27,943 bases of DNA from a bacterium. GTDB taxonomy: Bacteria > Bacteroidota > Bacteroidia > Bacteroidales > Bacteroidaceae. Positions 17,549-26,582 of this stretch are shown in pieces; position 1 is the stretch's first letter; every line of letters begins with the position of its first letter. The notes under the pieces are model-generated. The model did no database searches, was not told the origin of the DNA, and was given only the letters and a program-made list of their open reading frames with translations. The stretch spans positions 1 to 27,943 of the forward strand of contig SFXD01000020.1 in assembly GCA_004559785.1 (NCBI GenBank), given 5' to 3'. The translations under genes were made by a program, and so were the position numbers.

Positions 17549-17551
17549 ACG

Positions 17552-19051
17552 CTACTTGTTGAGCGACCACGAGAAGCCGTCCTTGGTGTCCTTTACCTCG
17601 AAGCCGAGGTTGGCAAGGTCATCCCTTATCTTGTCAGACAAGGCCCAGTTCTTCTCCGCCTTGGCCTGCTGCCGCTGTTGCAGCAGCATGTCCACCACGG
17701 CGCCAAAGGCCTCTTCGCGTGCCTTGTTGCTGTTGCCCGTCTCCTCCATCAGGCCGAGTATGTCGAACGTAAAGGTGCAGAACAGGGAGAGCAGTGCCTG
17801 TGCAACCTCTGCCGTTATGCTCGCCTTCTTGTCCACGAGGGTGTTTGCCACACGGCACACCTCGAAGAGATGACTGATGGCAATGGGACTGTTGAGGTCA
17901 TCGTTCATGGCATCATACAACTTCTGGCGCAGGTCGTCGACGAATGCCATCTCAATCGGCTGCTGCCCCTTCACCTTCTGTCCATCCTGCATACGCTTGA
18001 GGTTCTTATAACCCTCCATCAGCTTTGCCAGCCCCTTCTCGGCGGCCTGCAATGCCTCGTTGCCGAAGTCTACGGTGCTGCGATAGTGAGCCTGAAGGAT
18101 GAAGAAGCGTATGGTCATGGGGCTGTATGCCTGCTGCAGGAGGGGGTGGCTGCCATCGAAGAACTGGGGCAGTGTGATGAAGTTGTTATACGACTTGCCC
18201 ATCTTCTTGCCGTCGATGGTAATCATGTTGTTGTGCATCCAGTAATGCACCATCTGGTCGCCCTGGCTTGCCACAGCCTGCGCAATCTCGCACTCGTGGT
18301 GTGGGAATATCAGGTCCATGCCTCCGCCATGTATGTCGAAATGGTTGCCAAGGTACTTGCGTCCCATGGCTGTACACTCGCAATGCCATCCGGGGAAGCC
18401 GTCGCTCCACTCTGAACGCCAGCGCATGATATGCTCGGGCTGTGCAGCCTTCCAGAGGGCAAAGTCCGCCTGGTTGTGCTTCTCTCCCACCCCTGCCAGT
18501 TCGCGGCTCGCATCCTTCACGTTCTCCAGGTCCCTGCCGGAGAGAATGCCGTAGCGGTGGTCCTTGTTATATTTCTCGACGTCGAAATAGATGCTGCCGT
18601 TGCTCTCGTAGGCATAGCCGTTGTCCATTATCTGACGCACCAGTTCCTGCTGTTCCATGATATGCCCCGTAGCATGTGGCTCAATGCTGGGAGGCAGGCA
18701 GTTGAGAGCCTTCATTGCGTCGTGGAAGCGGTTGGTGTAGTACTGTGCCACCTCCATGGGTTCGAGTTGCTCAAGCCTTGCCTTCTTGGCAATCTTGTCC
18801 TCTCCCTCGTCGGCATCGTGCTCCAGGTGGCCTACGTCGGTTATGTTGCGCACGTACCTTACCTTATAGCCGATATGCTGCAGGTAGCGGAAAAGGAGGT
18901 CGAAGGTGATGGCAGGGCGCGCATGCCCGAGATGTGCATCACCATAAACGGTAGGTCCGCAGACATACATGCCCACGCGACCAGGTACGAGCGGGCGAAA
19001 CAACTCCTTCTGCCTGCTCAGGGTATTGTAAATCAATAGTGGCTGTTCCAT
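17552..19051 (-). CDS. cysS: cysteinyl-tRNA synthetase
   Basis: A 499-residue class I aminoacyl-tRNA synthetase that charges tRNA-Cys. The zinc/active-site Cys31 (MYVCGPTVYG), the HIGH-type motif HLGH (40-43) and the KMSKS-type motif KMGKS (283-287) are present. By alignment with E. coli CysS the zinc ligands are Cys31, Cys224 (WHCEC), His251 and Glu255 (HHECE). Length is a little above the E. coli enzyme, within the family range. The C-terminal end (WALSDKIRDDL, DGFSWS) is the conserved DALR/anticodon-binding region. It is transcribed alone from its own promoter, converging with the deacetylase operon. Confidence 0.98.
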   Translation of the reverse strand: MEQPLLIYNTLSRQKELFRPLVPGRVGMYVCGPTVYGDAHLGHARPAITFDLLFRYLQHIGYKVRYVRNITDVGHLEHDADEGEDKIAKKARLEQLEPMEVAQYYTNRFHDAMKALNCLPPSIEPHATGHIMEQQELVRQIMDNGYAYESNGSIYFDVEKYNKDHRYGILSGRDLENVKDASRELAGVGEKHNQADFALWKAAQPEHIMRWRSEWSDGFPGWHCECTAMGRKYLGNHFDIHGGGMDLIFPHHECEIAQAVASQGDQMVHYWMHNNMITIDGKKMGKSYNNFITLPQFFDGSHPLLQQAYSPMTIRFFILQAHYRSTVDFGNEALQAAEKGLAKLMEGYKNLKRMQDGQKVKGQQPIEMAFVDDLRQKLYDAMNDDLNSPIAISHLFEVCRVANTLVDKKASITAEVAQALLSLFCTFTFDILGLMEETGNSNKAREEAFGAVVDMLLQQRQQAKAEKNWALSDKIRDDLANLGFEVKDTKDGFSWSLNK

Positions 19052-19073
19052 AAGTCTAAAAGTTATCGGAATA

Positions 19074-19105
19074 CAAAGTTACAACTATTCTCCTTCTCTT
19101 GCAAA
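19074..19105 (-). promoter_or_regulatory. consensus promoter of cysS
   Basis: On the minus strand, TTTG (19102-19105), a 20-base spacer, and TAACTTTG (19074-19081) match the Bacteroidota promoter consensus at both boxes. The leader to ATG 19051 would be about 15-20 bases. Confidence 0.8.
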
Positions 19106-19274
19106 CGTATTAGGGGTAAAGTTTACCTTCTCATGCCAATTTATCTATAGGCAATTAAAGACAGGCAACCCCAACAAAAGACAGGCACGGGTATAAGCAG
19201 CCCTCTCGCAAATCTCTAATATGGAACATCTCCCTATTATATGTCATCCGCAGGGAATATATCTTCACGTCGAG

Positions 19275-19359
19275 TAAGGTTAATAACCTTGCGGCGTTAA
19301 GGTTAATAACCTTGCGGCGTTAAGGTTAATAACCTTGCGGCGTTAAGGTTAATAACCTT
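19275..19359. repeat. 23-bp tandem repeat, 3.7 copies, each with a 15-bp dyad
   Basis: Three perfect 23-bp units start at 19275, 19298 and 19321, and a partial fourth unit (16 bases) starts at 19344. Each contains the inverted repeat AAGGTTA-A-TAACCTT, followed by the linker GCGGCGTT which carries into the next copy. Copies are identical and contiguous with no spacers, so this is not a CRISPR array. The dyad per turn-scaled unit resembles a protein-binding site array or iterons; its function is unknown. Confidence 0.9.
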
Positions 19360-19458
19360 TTTGGCAGGTAAGATATCTTGGGAAGAAAACGAATAGGATA
19401 AGGGGAAGAGGTAAAAGGAACTTCAGAACTCATTGCTCGATGCTCAGAGCAATCTATC

Positions 19459-19481
19459 TTGCATGAAGGTGCAATGCGGGC
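19459..19481 (+). repeat. short dispersed motif, copy 1
   Basis: TTGCATGAAGG followed by TGCAATGCGGGC. The same 23-base motif occurs at 27844-27866 with two substitutions, also in intergenic DNA and in the same orientation. It may mark a family of intergenic repeats in this genome. Confidence 0.55.
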
Positions 19482-19492
19482 TATGCGGCAGC

Positions 19493-19523
19493 AAAAAGGG
19501 GAGGTGACTTGCGTCACCTCCCC
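19493..19523 (-). terminator. intrinsic terminator of the GLUG protein gene
   Basis: A perfect 11-bp stem (GGGGAGGTGAC 19498-19508 with GTCACCTCCCC 19513-19523), a 4-base loop, and on the minus strand a run of five T (19493-19497) directly after the stem. It lies about 90 bases past the stop codon at 19611 and has the full form of a Rho-independent terminator. Confidence 0.9.
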
Positions 19524-19610
19524 ATATCATGAAAGAAATTATTGAAATTAGCACTTCACATTCCAGCTATCATTGGCTGGCTATGCGCATATTGTACTAA
19601 TCCGACATCA

Positions 19611-22600
19611 TCACTTCACAGCGACCTTCTTACCATTCTGGATAAATACGCCACGCTGTGCCTTGCTTACGCGCTGACCAGCCATGTTGTAGATAGCAGA
19701 GTCGTTCTCGCCCTCAGCCTCGATAGAGTTGATAGCGTCGGGATCGTCCTCAGTACCGATAACGATGGTCTTGGTAGCAGGAGTAACTACTACCTTGTCA
19801 GCGTAAGGAATGGTATAGCGGCTGAATGACTCAGAAGCGTTAGAAGTAGCATACAGGTTGCCAGCGTAGTCGAATGCGAGAGCCGTTACGTTGGTCTCCT
19901 TAGTCGATACGGAAGCCAGAGGCTCGAGCCATATCTTGCCGTTAGGCATTGGAGCGTAGTTGGTCTCGTAAACGGCAACCTTGCCAGCAGCCGTTGGGAA
20001 TGCAACGATCTGTCCGTCGGCAGATACTGCCATACCACCGTTAGGCATAGGGGTCTTGATATCGCTGTAGTCCTCCTCACCCTCGGCATTGTAGTGCTTC
20101 AGGGCAGGCTGTTCTTCCTTAGGATTAGCACGGTGCTGGATGTACCATACTCCACCCTGCTGGTCGGGAACTATGTTGACTGGACCGCTTGCAATGGTGT
20201 AGCGACCTGTGAGAGGCTCGAATACAGAGCTTACAGGGGCAGACCAAGAAGAGGCTGTGCCAAGGTTGTAGGTGTGGCAAGCATAGTCGGTGTAGTTGAA
20301 GCCACCGCTTGAATACTGTCCGCCGAGTACCCAGAGCTTGAGGCTCTCGCCAGCGCCCTCGGTACCGAAGCTGGTAACCATGCGGCTCTGCTCCTCGTCG
20401 CCTACGTAGGTGATACCTGTAGCCTCGTCGAGCTCACCACCTGTGAATACAGGAGTCCAGTCGGCATTGAGGTCGGCAGGGTTAGCCTCCACGATTGGGC
20501 TGTTGGTAGTACCATTAGCACGTCCGATGAAGAGACGTCCGTCGTTGCTTACGCGTACGGTCTTGAGGTCGTACATGTAGCTTGGCATTGCAGGAGCAAG
20601 GCCGTCCTTGATTTCGAGACCGCCGGTGAATCCAGGAGTTCCGTCAGCACTGTTGATCTGCTCGAAGTCGGGAGTGAATGCGTAGAGTGCGCTGTGCTTA
20701 GAGTCGGAGATGTAGCCAGTGCTCTTGCCACCTTCATAACCCTCGCCCTCTTCAACGTCAGACTCAACTACGTAAACCTGACCGAAGCCTGCACTTGCGG
20801 GAACATTGTTGACAGCAAGTCCGAACGGACTCCAAACCTTGTAGCTGTCTCCAACCTTCCTTGACTCCTTGGTACCGATACCCGTTACCTTAACCTCGTA
20901 GCTTACTGTAGTGCCAGCTTCTGCGATGGTAGCGTTGGGTATCTCAACAAGGTGCTGACCAGCGGTGAGACCGTCGGCTGGAACTGTAGCCACCACCTCT
21001 TCGCCATTGTAGAATACGATGTCTACTGCCTCAGCCTCAGCGTTGAGGGTATAGCTGACTGATACCTCGCTGTTGTCGGTAGATGCACCTACATTGTATG
21101 CGAATGCGTTGAGCTGGATGTTGGGCTCGTCGTTGGTGTACTCGCCTCCGTAGAACCAAACCTTGTCAGTTCCGAAGAGCTGTGGAATGGTATCTACTCC
21201 GAGGGTCTGTGTCCATGCGCCATCGGGCTGCGAGCCATTGAGCTTCCATGTCAACTCTCCAGTCTTCATGATAGTTTCGTCAGCAATCTTAGTGCCGATA
21301 TTTGCGTCACCCATTACGCCAAGGAAGTAAGTGTTTGAAGCGGTGCAGTTATCATTGTTGCGGCTGATAGAATTACATCCGCTTGTACTTATCTTCACAT
21401 CGTTGATGACGAGACAGTTCTTGACATTGTCCTTGGCACTAGACCATCCGATGACACCACCGCAGCTGTTAGTTTTTTCGCCGATGAAGCTTGTCTGAAC
21501 GAAGCAGTTCTCGATGACAGTTCCTTCGGCCTCGTTAACGCCTACGATACCTCCGTGAGTACCGTCACCATCTACGGATGTGTAGATTACGGTGCGAACG
21601 TCACAGTTCTGAACCTTTGCGTTGCGCAGACGACCTGCAATACCGGCTGCATACTTGGCAGAGGTAGTGATGGTGCTGCGAACCTTGAGGTTCTTGACAG
21701 TACCGTTCTCGATGTCGTTGAAGAGGGCAGAGCACTCAATTCCGTAAGGAATATCCTCGGAACCTATGGTCAAGTTGTCGATGGAGTGACCCTGTCCGTC
21801 GAACGTACCGGTGTAGCGAACGGCGGTGCCTTCGAGCGTTGTACCGATTGGGGTGAAGTTCTTGCCAGCCATGTCGATGTCGCCTACCAGGGCGGCATTG
21901 ATGTTGCCAGTGCCACCTGCAACGATGGCAGCGAAGCCCATCAGGTGCAACGGAGTAGAGAGCTGGTATGTGCCATTCTCATCCTGCGGAGCGATGATGT
22001 CGCAGAGAGGCTTCTGAGCGAGAATAGAAGGATTCAGGGCCTCCTCAGTTGAGTAAGAACCGGTGTAGTAAGCGTCCATGAACGCACCGGCAGCGTTAAT
22101 CGTAACGTCGTAGTCCTCTTTAGTGAGATAGTCGAACAGAGAAGCTGCGATAGTCTCCATTGCGATAGACTTGTTGAAGAGGCTGATGTAAGCCTTCTTG
22201 CCGGCAACGATATCCTTGAAGAGGTCGGAAATGGTGGAGATGCACTCCATCTTCTCCTCAACCGTAGCTGCTGCCTGAGCCTTCTCCACAGCTGCTGCAA
22301 GGGCATCCTTCAGAGCCTGTGGGAAGTTGGGAGATGCAGCAACGTTCTTCTCAACGCCGTCGGAGATGGAAGCCTCGTACTGGTTGAGTATGCAGTTAGC
22401 ACGTGCCAACTGGCTTGCGAGAGCAGTGGAAACCTCTGCAGCTTCCTCGTCCTCGGGAGTACCGAGGTACTTGAGACGTATGTTAGAGTAACCAACCCAG
22501 TCGCTGCCATAGCCAGCGCCTTCGTTTATGAGGGCGATGGTGAGGGTGCTGTCCTCGCCTACCTCGGCTGCAATCCAGTTGTGGTAGCGTCCAGCATTGC

Positions 22601-25600
22601 CCGCGATGGCAAGTCCGTGAGGACCGTGTGCAACGTAACCGATAATACCTTCCTCACCGCTGGTAGAGAAGCCGTCCTCGTAGATGGCGAGGTCGGGAGT
22701 TGGATCGGTAGTGTGGCAGTTTACGCCGTCCTTCTCATCGCCTTTCATGATGGGATCCTCGATAACGGTCTGCAGGAAGTTAGCGTTGCCGTTGAGGACA
22801 ACCTGTGCAATATGGTTGTAGCTGTAGCGGTCGTTGCTTGGGCGATATGCACCTGCAAGCTCTACGAGATAGAGACCGGGCTTGAGATCCTTGACGGTCT
22901 GAGACATATTCAAAGTGGAATTCCATGTCTCGCCACCCCAGATAGTCTCGCCGTCGCCTACTACTGCCGATCCGGTACCTGTACCCACCTTGCCTTCCCA
23001 GCCGTTGAAGTTGCCGCTGAACGTTGGGTTAACCATGAGACGGGTGATGTCGGTACCTGGAACGTAGCCAGTGTTGATGGCTTCCTTCAGCCACTCTGCG
23101 AGGCGCGTTGTCTCCTCGGCAACCTGCTCGTCCGTAGCATCGGTATTGCCTATTACATATAGGTAAGAACCGATGGGGTTCTCGGCAGAGGGTTCGAGCT
23201 CCTCGTTGAGGTAGTCTACGAGGGCATCGCGGAGCTCACCTTCGAACGAGTCGTCGGTATCAAGGTAAGCCTTGATTTCCTCGCACTTGTCGATGTAAGC
23301 CTTGTAAGCCTTCTCGCTTGCCTTGACAGCGTCGATGTACTCCTTGAGGTTGTCCATTGCGTCTGCCAACTCCTCGGTAGTGGCGCAGCCTTCAAGCAGG
23401 CCGAGCTGTGAGCTAAGGTCGTCGCGAAGGGTTGCATTTGCAACAGCCGTGTCGGCAAGAGCCTGATAGTGTTCCTGTACGGCAACGATAGCTTCTGCGA
23501 GAGAGCCCTCGTCGTAGATGGAGAAGTACTGTTCTGCAAGGTAGGCAACAACGCCGCGCTCAGGATCGAGATATGGTATCTGGTCCTCGGGCAAGCGCTG
23601 ATACCAAACGGGAGTCTTGAACTGGCTGTTGTTCAGTCGCCAAGCCAACTCGCCGGTTGGAACGATTTCGAGGTCGAAGACGTTGGTAACGATCTTATCC
23701 TGAGACTTGATCCACCAGTTGTTGCTGGAAGCAGGTTCGGCACGTACGAAGTTGGACACAAGGTTGCCACTCTCGTAAACCTCTGAAGTGGACCAACAGT
23801 TGGTGAGCTTTCCGTAGCTACCCATCCATCCTGAGATAACGCCGTTCTCGTAGGGACCGGAAATGGTGGATGTCACACCGCAGTTGTCAACTATGATGCG
23901 GCATGTAGAACCCATACAGCATCCGTGTATACCACCGGCATTGGCAGCACCCGTAGCAGTCACTTCGCAGCGAACGACACAGTTGCTTACCTCTACCGCA
24001 CCTTGCCAAGAAGATGTCATACCGAGGATACCACCTACGTAACCATTACCGATAACCTGACATGTCTCGTCGAGAACGAGGTTGCGGATGTATACTGGTG
24101 CAGCATCACGATCGCTGTCCTGGGCAAGAGACTTGTCCTTCACGCTGTTAATGACGCCAATGAAACCGATACCCTTGAGGTCAGGATAGTTGATGATGAG
24201 GTTGGAGATGACATGCTTCTGTCCATCCACGCAGCCGTAGAAGGGCTTTGTCTCCCCACCGATGACGGCATAGTTCTCGTAGCGATCCATGTCGAGGTCA
24301 GCCATGAGGCGCATAGAGCATCCCAGGTCAACGTCAGCAGCGTAGTGTGACCACCAGATAAGCTGCTCGGGAGTAGAAACCTCGAACCATCCGTCCTCGG
24401 CAGGAGTCATGTATGTGAGATCCAGGTTGCCGCACTCCGTACAGAAGCCGTCCTCGTACTTGTGGTCGGGAAGGTCCGTGCTGTTCGGGGTGTTGGTATA
24501 GGTTACGTCGCCTTGAGGCAGTCCGTCGCACCTGAAGCCGTCCGATGGACTTGCATAAACCAACTGGTGTCCGCCCGTTGCGAAAGGATATGGAGCCGCA
24601 TCGGTGCCCAGTGTCTGGAAGAAGCGCTCCACGCCATCCTTGTTGCCATTGAGTTTGTATGCCAATGCACCGGATGCCACTTCGTCTGCCTCTATCGTGT
24701 TTATGTTGGCGTTGATGTTTTCAGGATGCTCAGAGGGAGCAATGCTGCTGAGGATGTAGCAATTGGTGGGGTTGACGGTACGTGGGTTACGCGCGTAAGT
24801 CCATGAGTCGTCGGCTGCGTTCACAAGGTCGCCGATGAAGGCAACGTTGTTGTACGTACCACGTCCGGAAGACCATCCGCAGAGACCTCCGACATTCCTA
24901 CCTCCTTCAATAACCGTGACTTTACCTGCATAGACGACGTTTTCCATCCTGTAGTCGCCATCTGCAAGACCGATGATACCACCGGAGGTGTTGTCGTCAG
25001 CCCTGTTTGCGAAGATGTCTACGTCAGAATATACATTCTCTACGACATTCGTACCACCGCTATATATGTGACCAAACACACTACCGAGGTACTGCTTACC
25101 TGCTTCGCCCGTGATGGTTCCGTGCAGGACAAGGTTGCGTACGGAAGCACGGCTGTTGGGGAAGAGACCTGCTGGCTGAGGAGCATCCACATAGTTGATG
25201 GTAATGGTATGTCCATGGCCATCGAGGTTGCCGCTAAACCAGTTGTCGTTGTTGAAGATCATACGTCCGGGTGCTTCGCTCGTGTACTCGATGTCGGTAT
25301 TGAGGCTGATGTTGAACCAACCGCCGTTCTGTGAGCGGTTGACACCCTCAAGGTAGATAAGGTCCTCGAGAGAGTTTACGATGAAGCTGTTGTCGGTGAT
25401 GTCACGCTCGAGCTTCTCGTAGAGCATCTTACCGCAGGTGGTGCAGACGCCGAACTGGTCAATGGTGTGCGCCGTAGCGTTGGCAGTGCCCTCGTTGCTG
25501 TAAGTCAGTTCCACTTCAGCCTCAGCGTCGGGCTTGCCGTTACAGCCAGTGGCACCAGAGGCATATACCTGCTTCTTGCCCTGTGCGAACGCTGCAGGAA

Positions 25601-26519
25601 CGGGATACTCGTCCTCGCCGATGTTCTGCAACCACTTGATGGCAGTCTGGTCGTTGTTCAGCTGGTAGCAAATCTGGCCACTCTTCAGGGCGTCGGCTCC
25701 AACGATAGTAACGGCACCGTTCTTCACGTCGTTCCAAGCCATGGTAGCATAGTTGTTGTAGTTGCAACCACGCGGACGGTTGGCATACGGATCCTCGTTG
25801 TACTTCTCCAGAGGTACGGTGCTGAGGTTGCCTCCGTTACGTCCGATTGTAGCACTTCCGCCGTTGGTCAGGTTGAAGTTGCCATCGTTGATGACGAGGT
25901 TGTTGGCAGCGGTTACCTGGCCGCTGCACCATCCGTAGATACCTCCACAATTGGTGGTGGTAGCACCCTCGATGGTAATCATCACGAGGCAGTTCTCTAC
26001 GAGGGCACCCTCGTCGGGCACGCCAATCACACCCCCATGTGTAGCATCGCCATCGATGCTGCTCTTGACGGTAAGGTCAATCCAGCAGCCGCGTACAGTA
26101 CCACGTCCCTTTGCGACGATACCGCTGGCATACTTCTGGCCCGTGGTGATTGTACCCTGCACCTTCAGGTCCTTTACCAAGGCGTTGCCCTGGAAACGGC
26201 TGATGATGGCAGAGCCATGCTCGCCGCTTCCCCATTCGGGGTAAGCGTTGATAGTAATGGTGTGACCCTTACCGTCGAAGATGCCACGGAACGGGAAGTT
26301 ATCCGTACCGATCTCAGGCAGGTCAATACCCAAGTCTATGTCAGCCGTAAGGGCTGCACAGGCATAGGTTTCTCCACCATTCACGATTTCTGCAAAGGCC
26401 TTCAAATCCCCAGCAGAGCCAATCTGGTACACGCCGTCGACCTTGTCGAGCGCATACGCAACTGTACTACAGATGCTTAGGAGCATCATCAAGCACAGAT
26501 TCAGTAGCTTTTTTCTCAT
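19611..26519 (-). CDS. giant secreted GLUG-repeat and beta-propeller surface protein with Bacteroidales C-terminal tail
   Basis: 2302 residues with signal peptide 1-23 (AYA|LDK). Order: GLUG-type beta-helix blocks A (27-320), B (378-655) and C (705-990); a helical segment (1005-1150); a carbohydrate-binding-like beta-sandwich (1160-1352, NPTFSGNFNGWEG); a second helical segment (1354-1500, FIVAR-like); GLUG block D (1516-1790); an Ig-like segment (1797-1880); a probable beta-propeller (1895-2240); and a tail 2262-2302 (IYNMAGQRVSKAQRG, NGKK) like the C-terminal sorting tails of Prevotella secreted proteins. Each GLUG block ends in a similar cap (for example YKLNGN...FQTLGTDAAPYP, WKLNGS...TQTLGVDTIPQLF). 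CxxCG knuckles sit at 359-363 and 693-697. No catalytic domain was recognised; adhesion or glycan binding at the cell surface is inferred. It is transcribed alone, with promoter and terminator both visible. Confidence 0.9.
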   Translation of the reverse strand: MRKKLLNLCLMMLLSICSTVAYALDKVDGVYQIGSAGDLKAFAEIVNGGETYACAALTADIDLGIDLPEIGTDNFPFRGIFDGKGHTITINAYPEWGSGEHGSAIISRFQGNALVKDLKVQGTITTGQKYASGIVAKGRGTVRGCWIDLTVKSSIDGDATHGGVIGVPDEGALVENCLVMITIEGATTTNCGGIYGWCSGQVTAANNLVINDGNFNLTNGGSATIGRNGGNLSTVPLEKYNEDPYANRPRGCNYNNYATMAWNDVKNGAVTIVGADALKSGQICYQLNNDQTAIKWLQNIGEDEYPVPAAFAQGKKQVYASGATGCNGKPDAEAEVELTYSNEGTANATAHTIDQFGVCTTCGKMLYEKLERDITDNSFIVNSLEDLIYLEGVNRSQNGGWFNISLNTDIEYTSEAPGRMIFNNDNWFSGNLDGHGHTITINYVDAPQPAGLFPNSRASVRNLVLHGTITGEAGKQYLGSVFGHIYSGGTNVVENVYSDVDIFANRADDNTSGGIIGLADGDYRMENVVYAGKVTVIEGGRNVGGLCGWSSGRGTYNNVAFIGDLVNAADDSWTYARNPRTVNPTNCYILSSIAPSEHPENINANINTIEADEVASGALAYKLNGNKDGVERFFQTLGTDAAPYPFATGGHQLVYASPSDGFRCDGLPQGDVTYTNTPNSTDLPDHKYEDGFCTECGNLDLTYMTPAEDGWFEVSTPEQLIWWSHYAADVDLGCSMRLMADLDMDRYENYAVIGGETKPFYGCVDGQKHVISNLIINYPDLKGIGFIGVINSVKDKSLAQDSDRDAAPVYIRNLVLDETCQVIGNGYVGGILGMTSSWQGAVEVSNCVVRCEVTATGAANAGGIHGCCMGSTCRIIVDNCGVTSTISGPYENGVISGWMGSYGKLTNCWSTSEVYESGNLVSNFVRAEPASSNNWWIKSQDKIVTNVFDLEIVPTGELAWRLNNSQFKTPVWYQRLPEDQIPYLDPERGVVAYLAEQYFSIYDEGSLAEAIVAVQEHYQALADTAVANATLRDDLSSQLGLLEGCATTEELADAMDNLKEYIDAVKASEKAYKAYIDKCEEIKAYLDTDDSFEGELRDALVDYLNEELEPSAENPIGSYLYVIGNTDATDEQVAEETTRLAEWLKEAINTGYVPGTDITRLMVNPTFSGNFNGWEGKVGTGTGSAVVGDGETIWGGETWNSTLNMSQTVKDLKPGLYLVELAGAYRPSNDRYSYNHIAQVVLNGNANFLQTVIEDPIMKGDEKDGVNCHTTDPTPDLAIYEDGFSTSGEEGIIGYVAHGPHGLAIAGNAGRYHNWIAAEVGEDSTLTIALINEGAGYGSDWVGYSNIRLKYLGTPEDEEAAEVSTALASQLARANCILNQYEASISDGVEKNVAASPNFPQALKDALAAAVEKAQAAATVEEKMECISTISDLFKDIVAGKKAYISLFNKSIAMETIAASLFDYLTKEDYDVTINAAGAFMDAYYTGSYSTEEALNPSILAQKPLCDIIAPQDENGTYQLSTPLHLMGFAAIVAGGTGNINAALVGDIDMAGKNFTPIGTTLEGTAVRYTGTFDGQGHSIDNLTIGSEDIPYGIECSALFNDIENGTVKNLKVRSTITTSAKYAAGIAGRLRNAKVQNCDVRTVIYTSVDGDGTHGGIVGVNEAEGTVIENCFVQTSFIGEKTNSCGGVIGWSSAKDNVKNCLVINDVKISTSGCNSISRNNDNCTASNTYFLGVMGDANIGTKIADETIMKTGELTWKLNGSQPDGAWTQTLGVDTIPQLFGTDKVWFYGGEYTNDEPNIQLNAFAYNVGASTDNSEVSVSYTLNAEAEAVDIVFYNGEEVVATVPADGLTAGQHLVEIPNATIAEAGTTVSYEVKVTGIGTKESRKVGDSYKVWSPFGLAVNNVPASAGFGQVYVVESDVEEGEGYEGGKSTGYISDSKHSALYAFTPDFEQINSADGTPGFTGGLEIKDGLAPAMPSYMYDLKTVRVSNDGRLFIGRANGTTNSPIVEANPADLNADWTPVFTGGELDEATGITYVGDEEQSRMVTSFGTEGAGESLKLWVLGGQYSSGGFNYTDYACHTYNLGTASSWSAPVSSVFEPLTGRYTIASGPVNIVPDQQGGVWYIQHRANPKEEQPALKHYNAEGEEDYSDIKTPMPNGGMAVSADGQIVAFPTAAGKVAVYETNYAPMPNGKIWLEPLASVSTKETNVTALAFDYAGNLYATSNASESFSRYTIPYADKVVVTPATKTIVIGTEDDPDAINSIEAEGENDSAIYNMAGQRVSKAQRGVFIQNGKKVAVK

Positions 26520-26574
26520 AAATGAATGAATTAAAGTTAGTAATAATTGAAAGTTAACTATCTCTTTGTTGATG

Positions 26575-26582
26575 CAAATGTA
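26575..26582 (-). promoter_or_regulatory. -7 promoter box of the GLUG protein gene
   Basis: TACATTTG on the minus strand fits TAnnTTTG, giving a leader of about 50 bases to ATG 26519. The base quartet at the -33 distance is TTTC rather than TTTG. There is no Shine-Dalgarno sequence before the start codon. Confidence 0.6.

Larger units (their letters stand above)
17117..17551. other. convergent, hairpin-rich intergenic region (possible structured RNA or repeat)
   Basis: A 435-base stretch between converging genes, without a credible protein. It contains many inverted repeats: AGCC/GGCT 17203-17214; TTGTC/GACAA 17252-17264; AAGCCCCGA/TCGGGGCTT 17277-17323 with an inner AGGC/GCCT; TGGTGC/GCACCA 17337-17387 enclosing TTCCG/CGGAA (17351-17355, 17368-17372); GGATG/CATCC 17391-17402; and CATCAGCAT/ATGCTGAATG 17452-17486 with one bulge. 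The density of nested pairs exceeds what the two gene ends need. It may be a structured RNA, a dispersed intergenic repeat, or a bidirectional termination zone. No known RNA class was recognised. Confidence 0.5.
19052..19610. other. intergenic region between cysS and the GLUG protein gene
   Basis: A 559-base gene-free stretch. From left to right it holds the cysS promoter, an 11-bp direct repeat AAAGACAGGCA (19157-19167 and 19177-19187, 20-base period), the 23-bp tandem repeats (19275-19359), a 10-bp palindrome AAGATATCTT (19370-19379), a short motif repeated near the right end of the window (19459-19481), and the terminator of the giant gene. No frame in it looks coding. Confidence 0.8.

Noticed and set aside
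17400..17550. RNase P RNA resemblance (GCAAACCC...CCCGGA)
   Set aside because: The short match is not accompanied by the conserved P4 strands (GGAAAGTCC and ACAGAA..CGGCTTA), and the order of elements does not fit.
19275..19359. Possible CRISPR array
   Set aside because: The 23-bp units are contiguous and identical with no unique spacers, and no cas genes are nearby.
25467..26480. 337-codon plus-strand frame opposite the GLUG protein
   Set aside because: Antisense shadow: composition follows from the repetitive GLUG coding strand, with no promoter.
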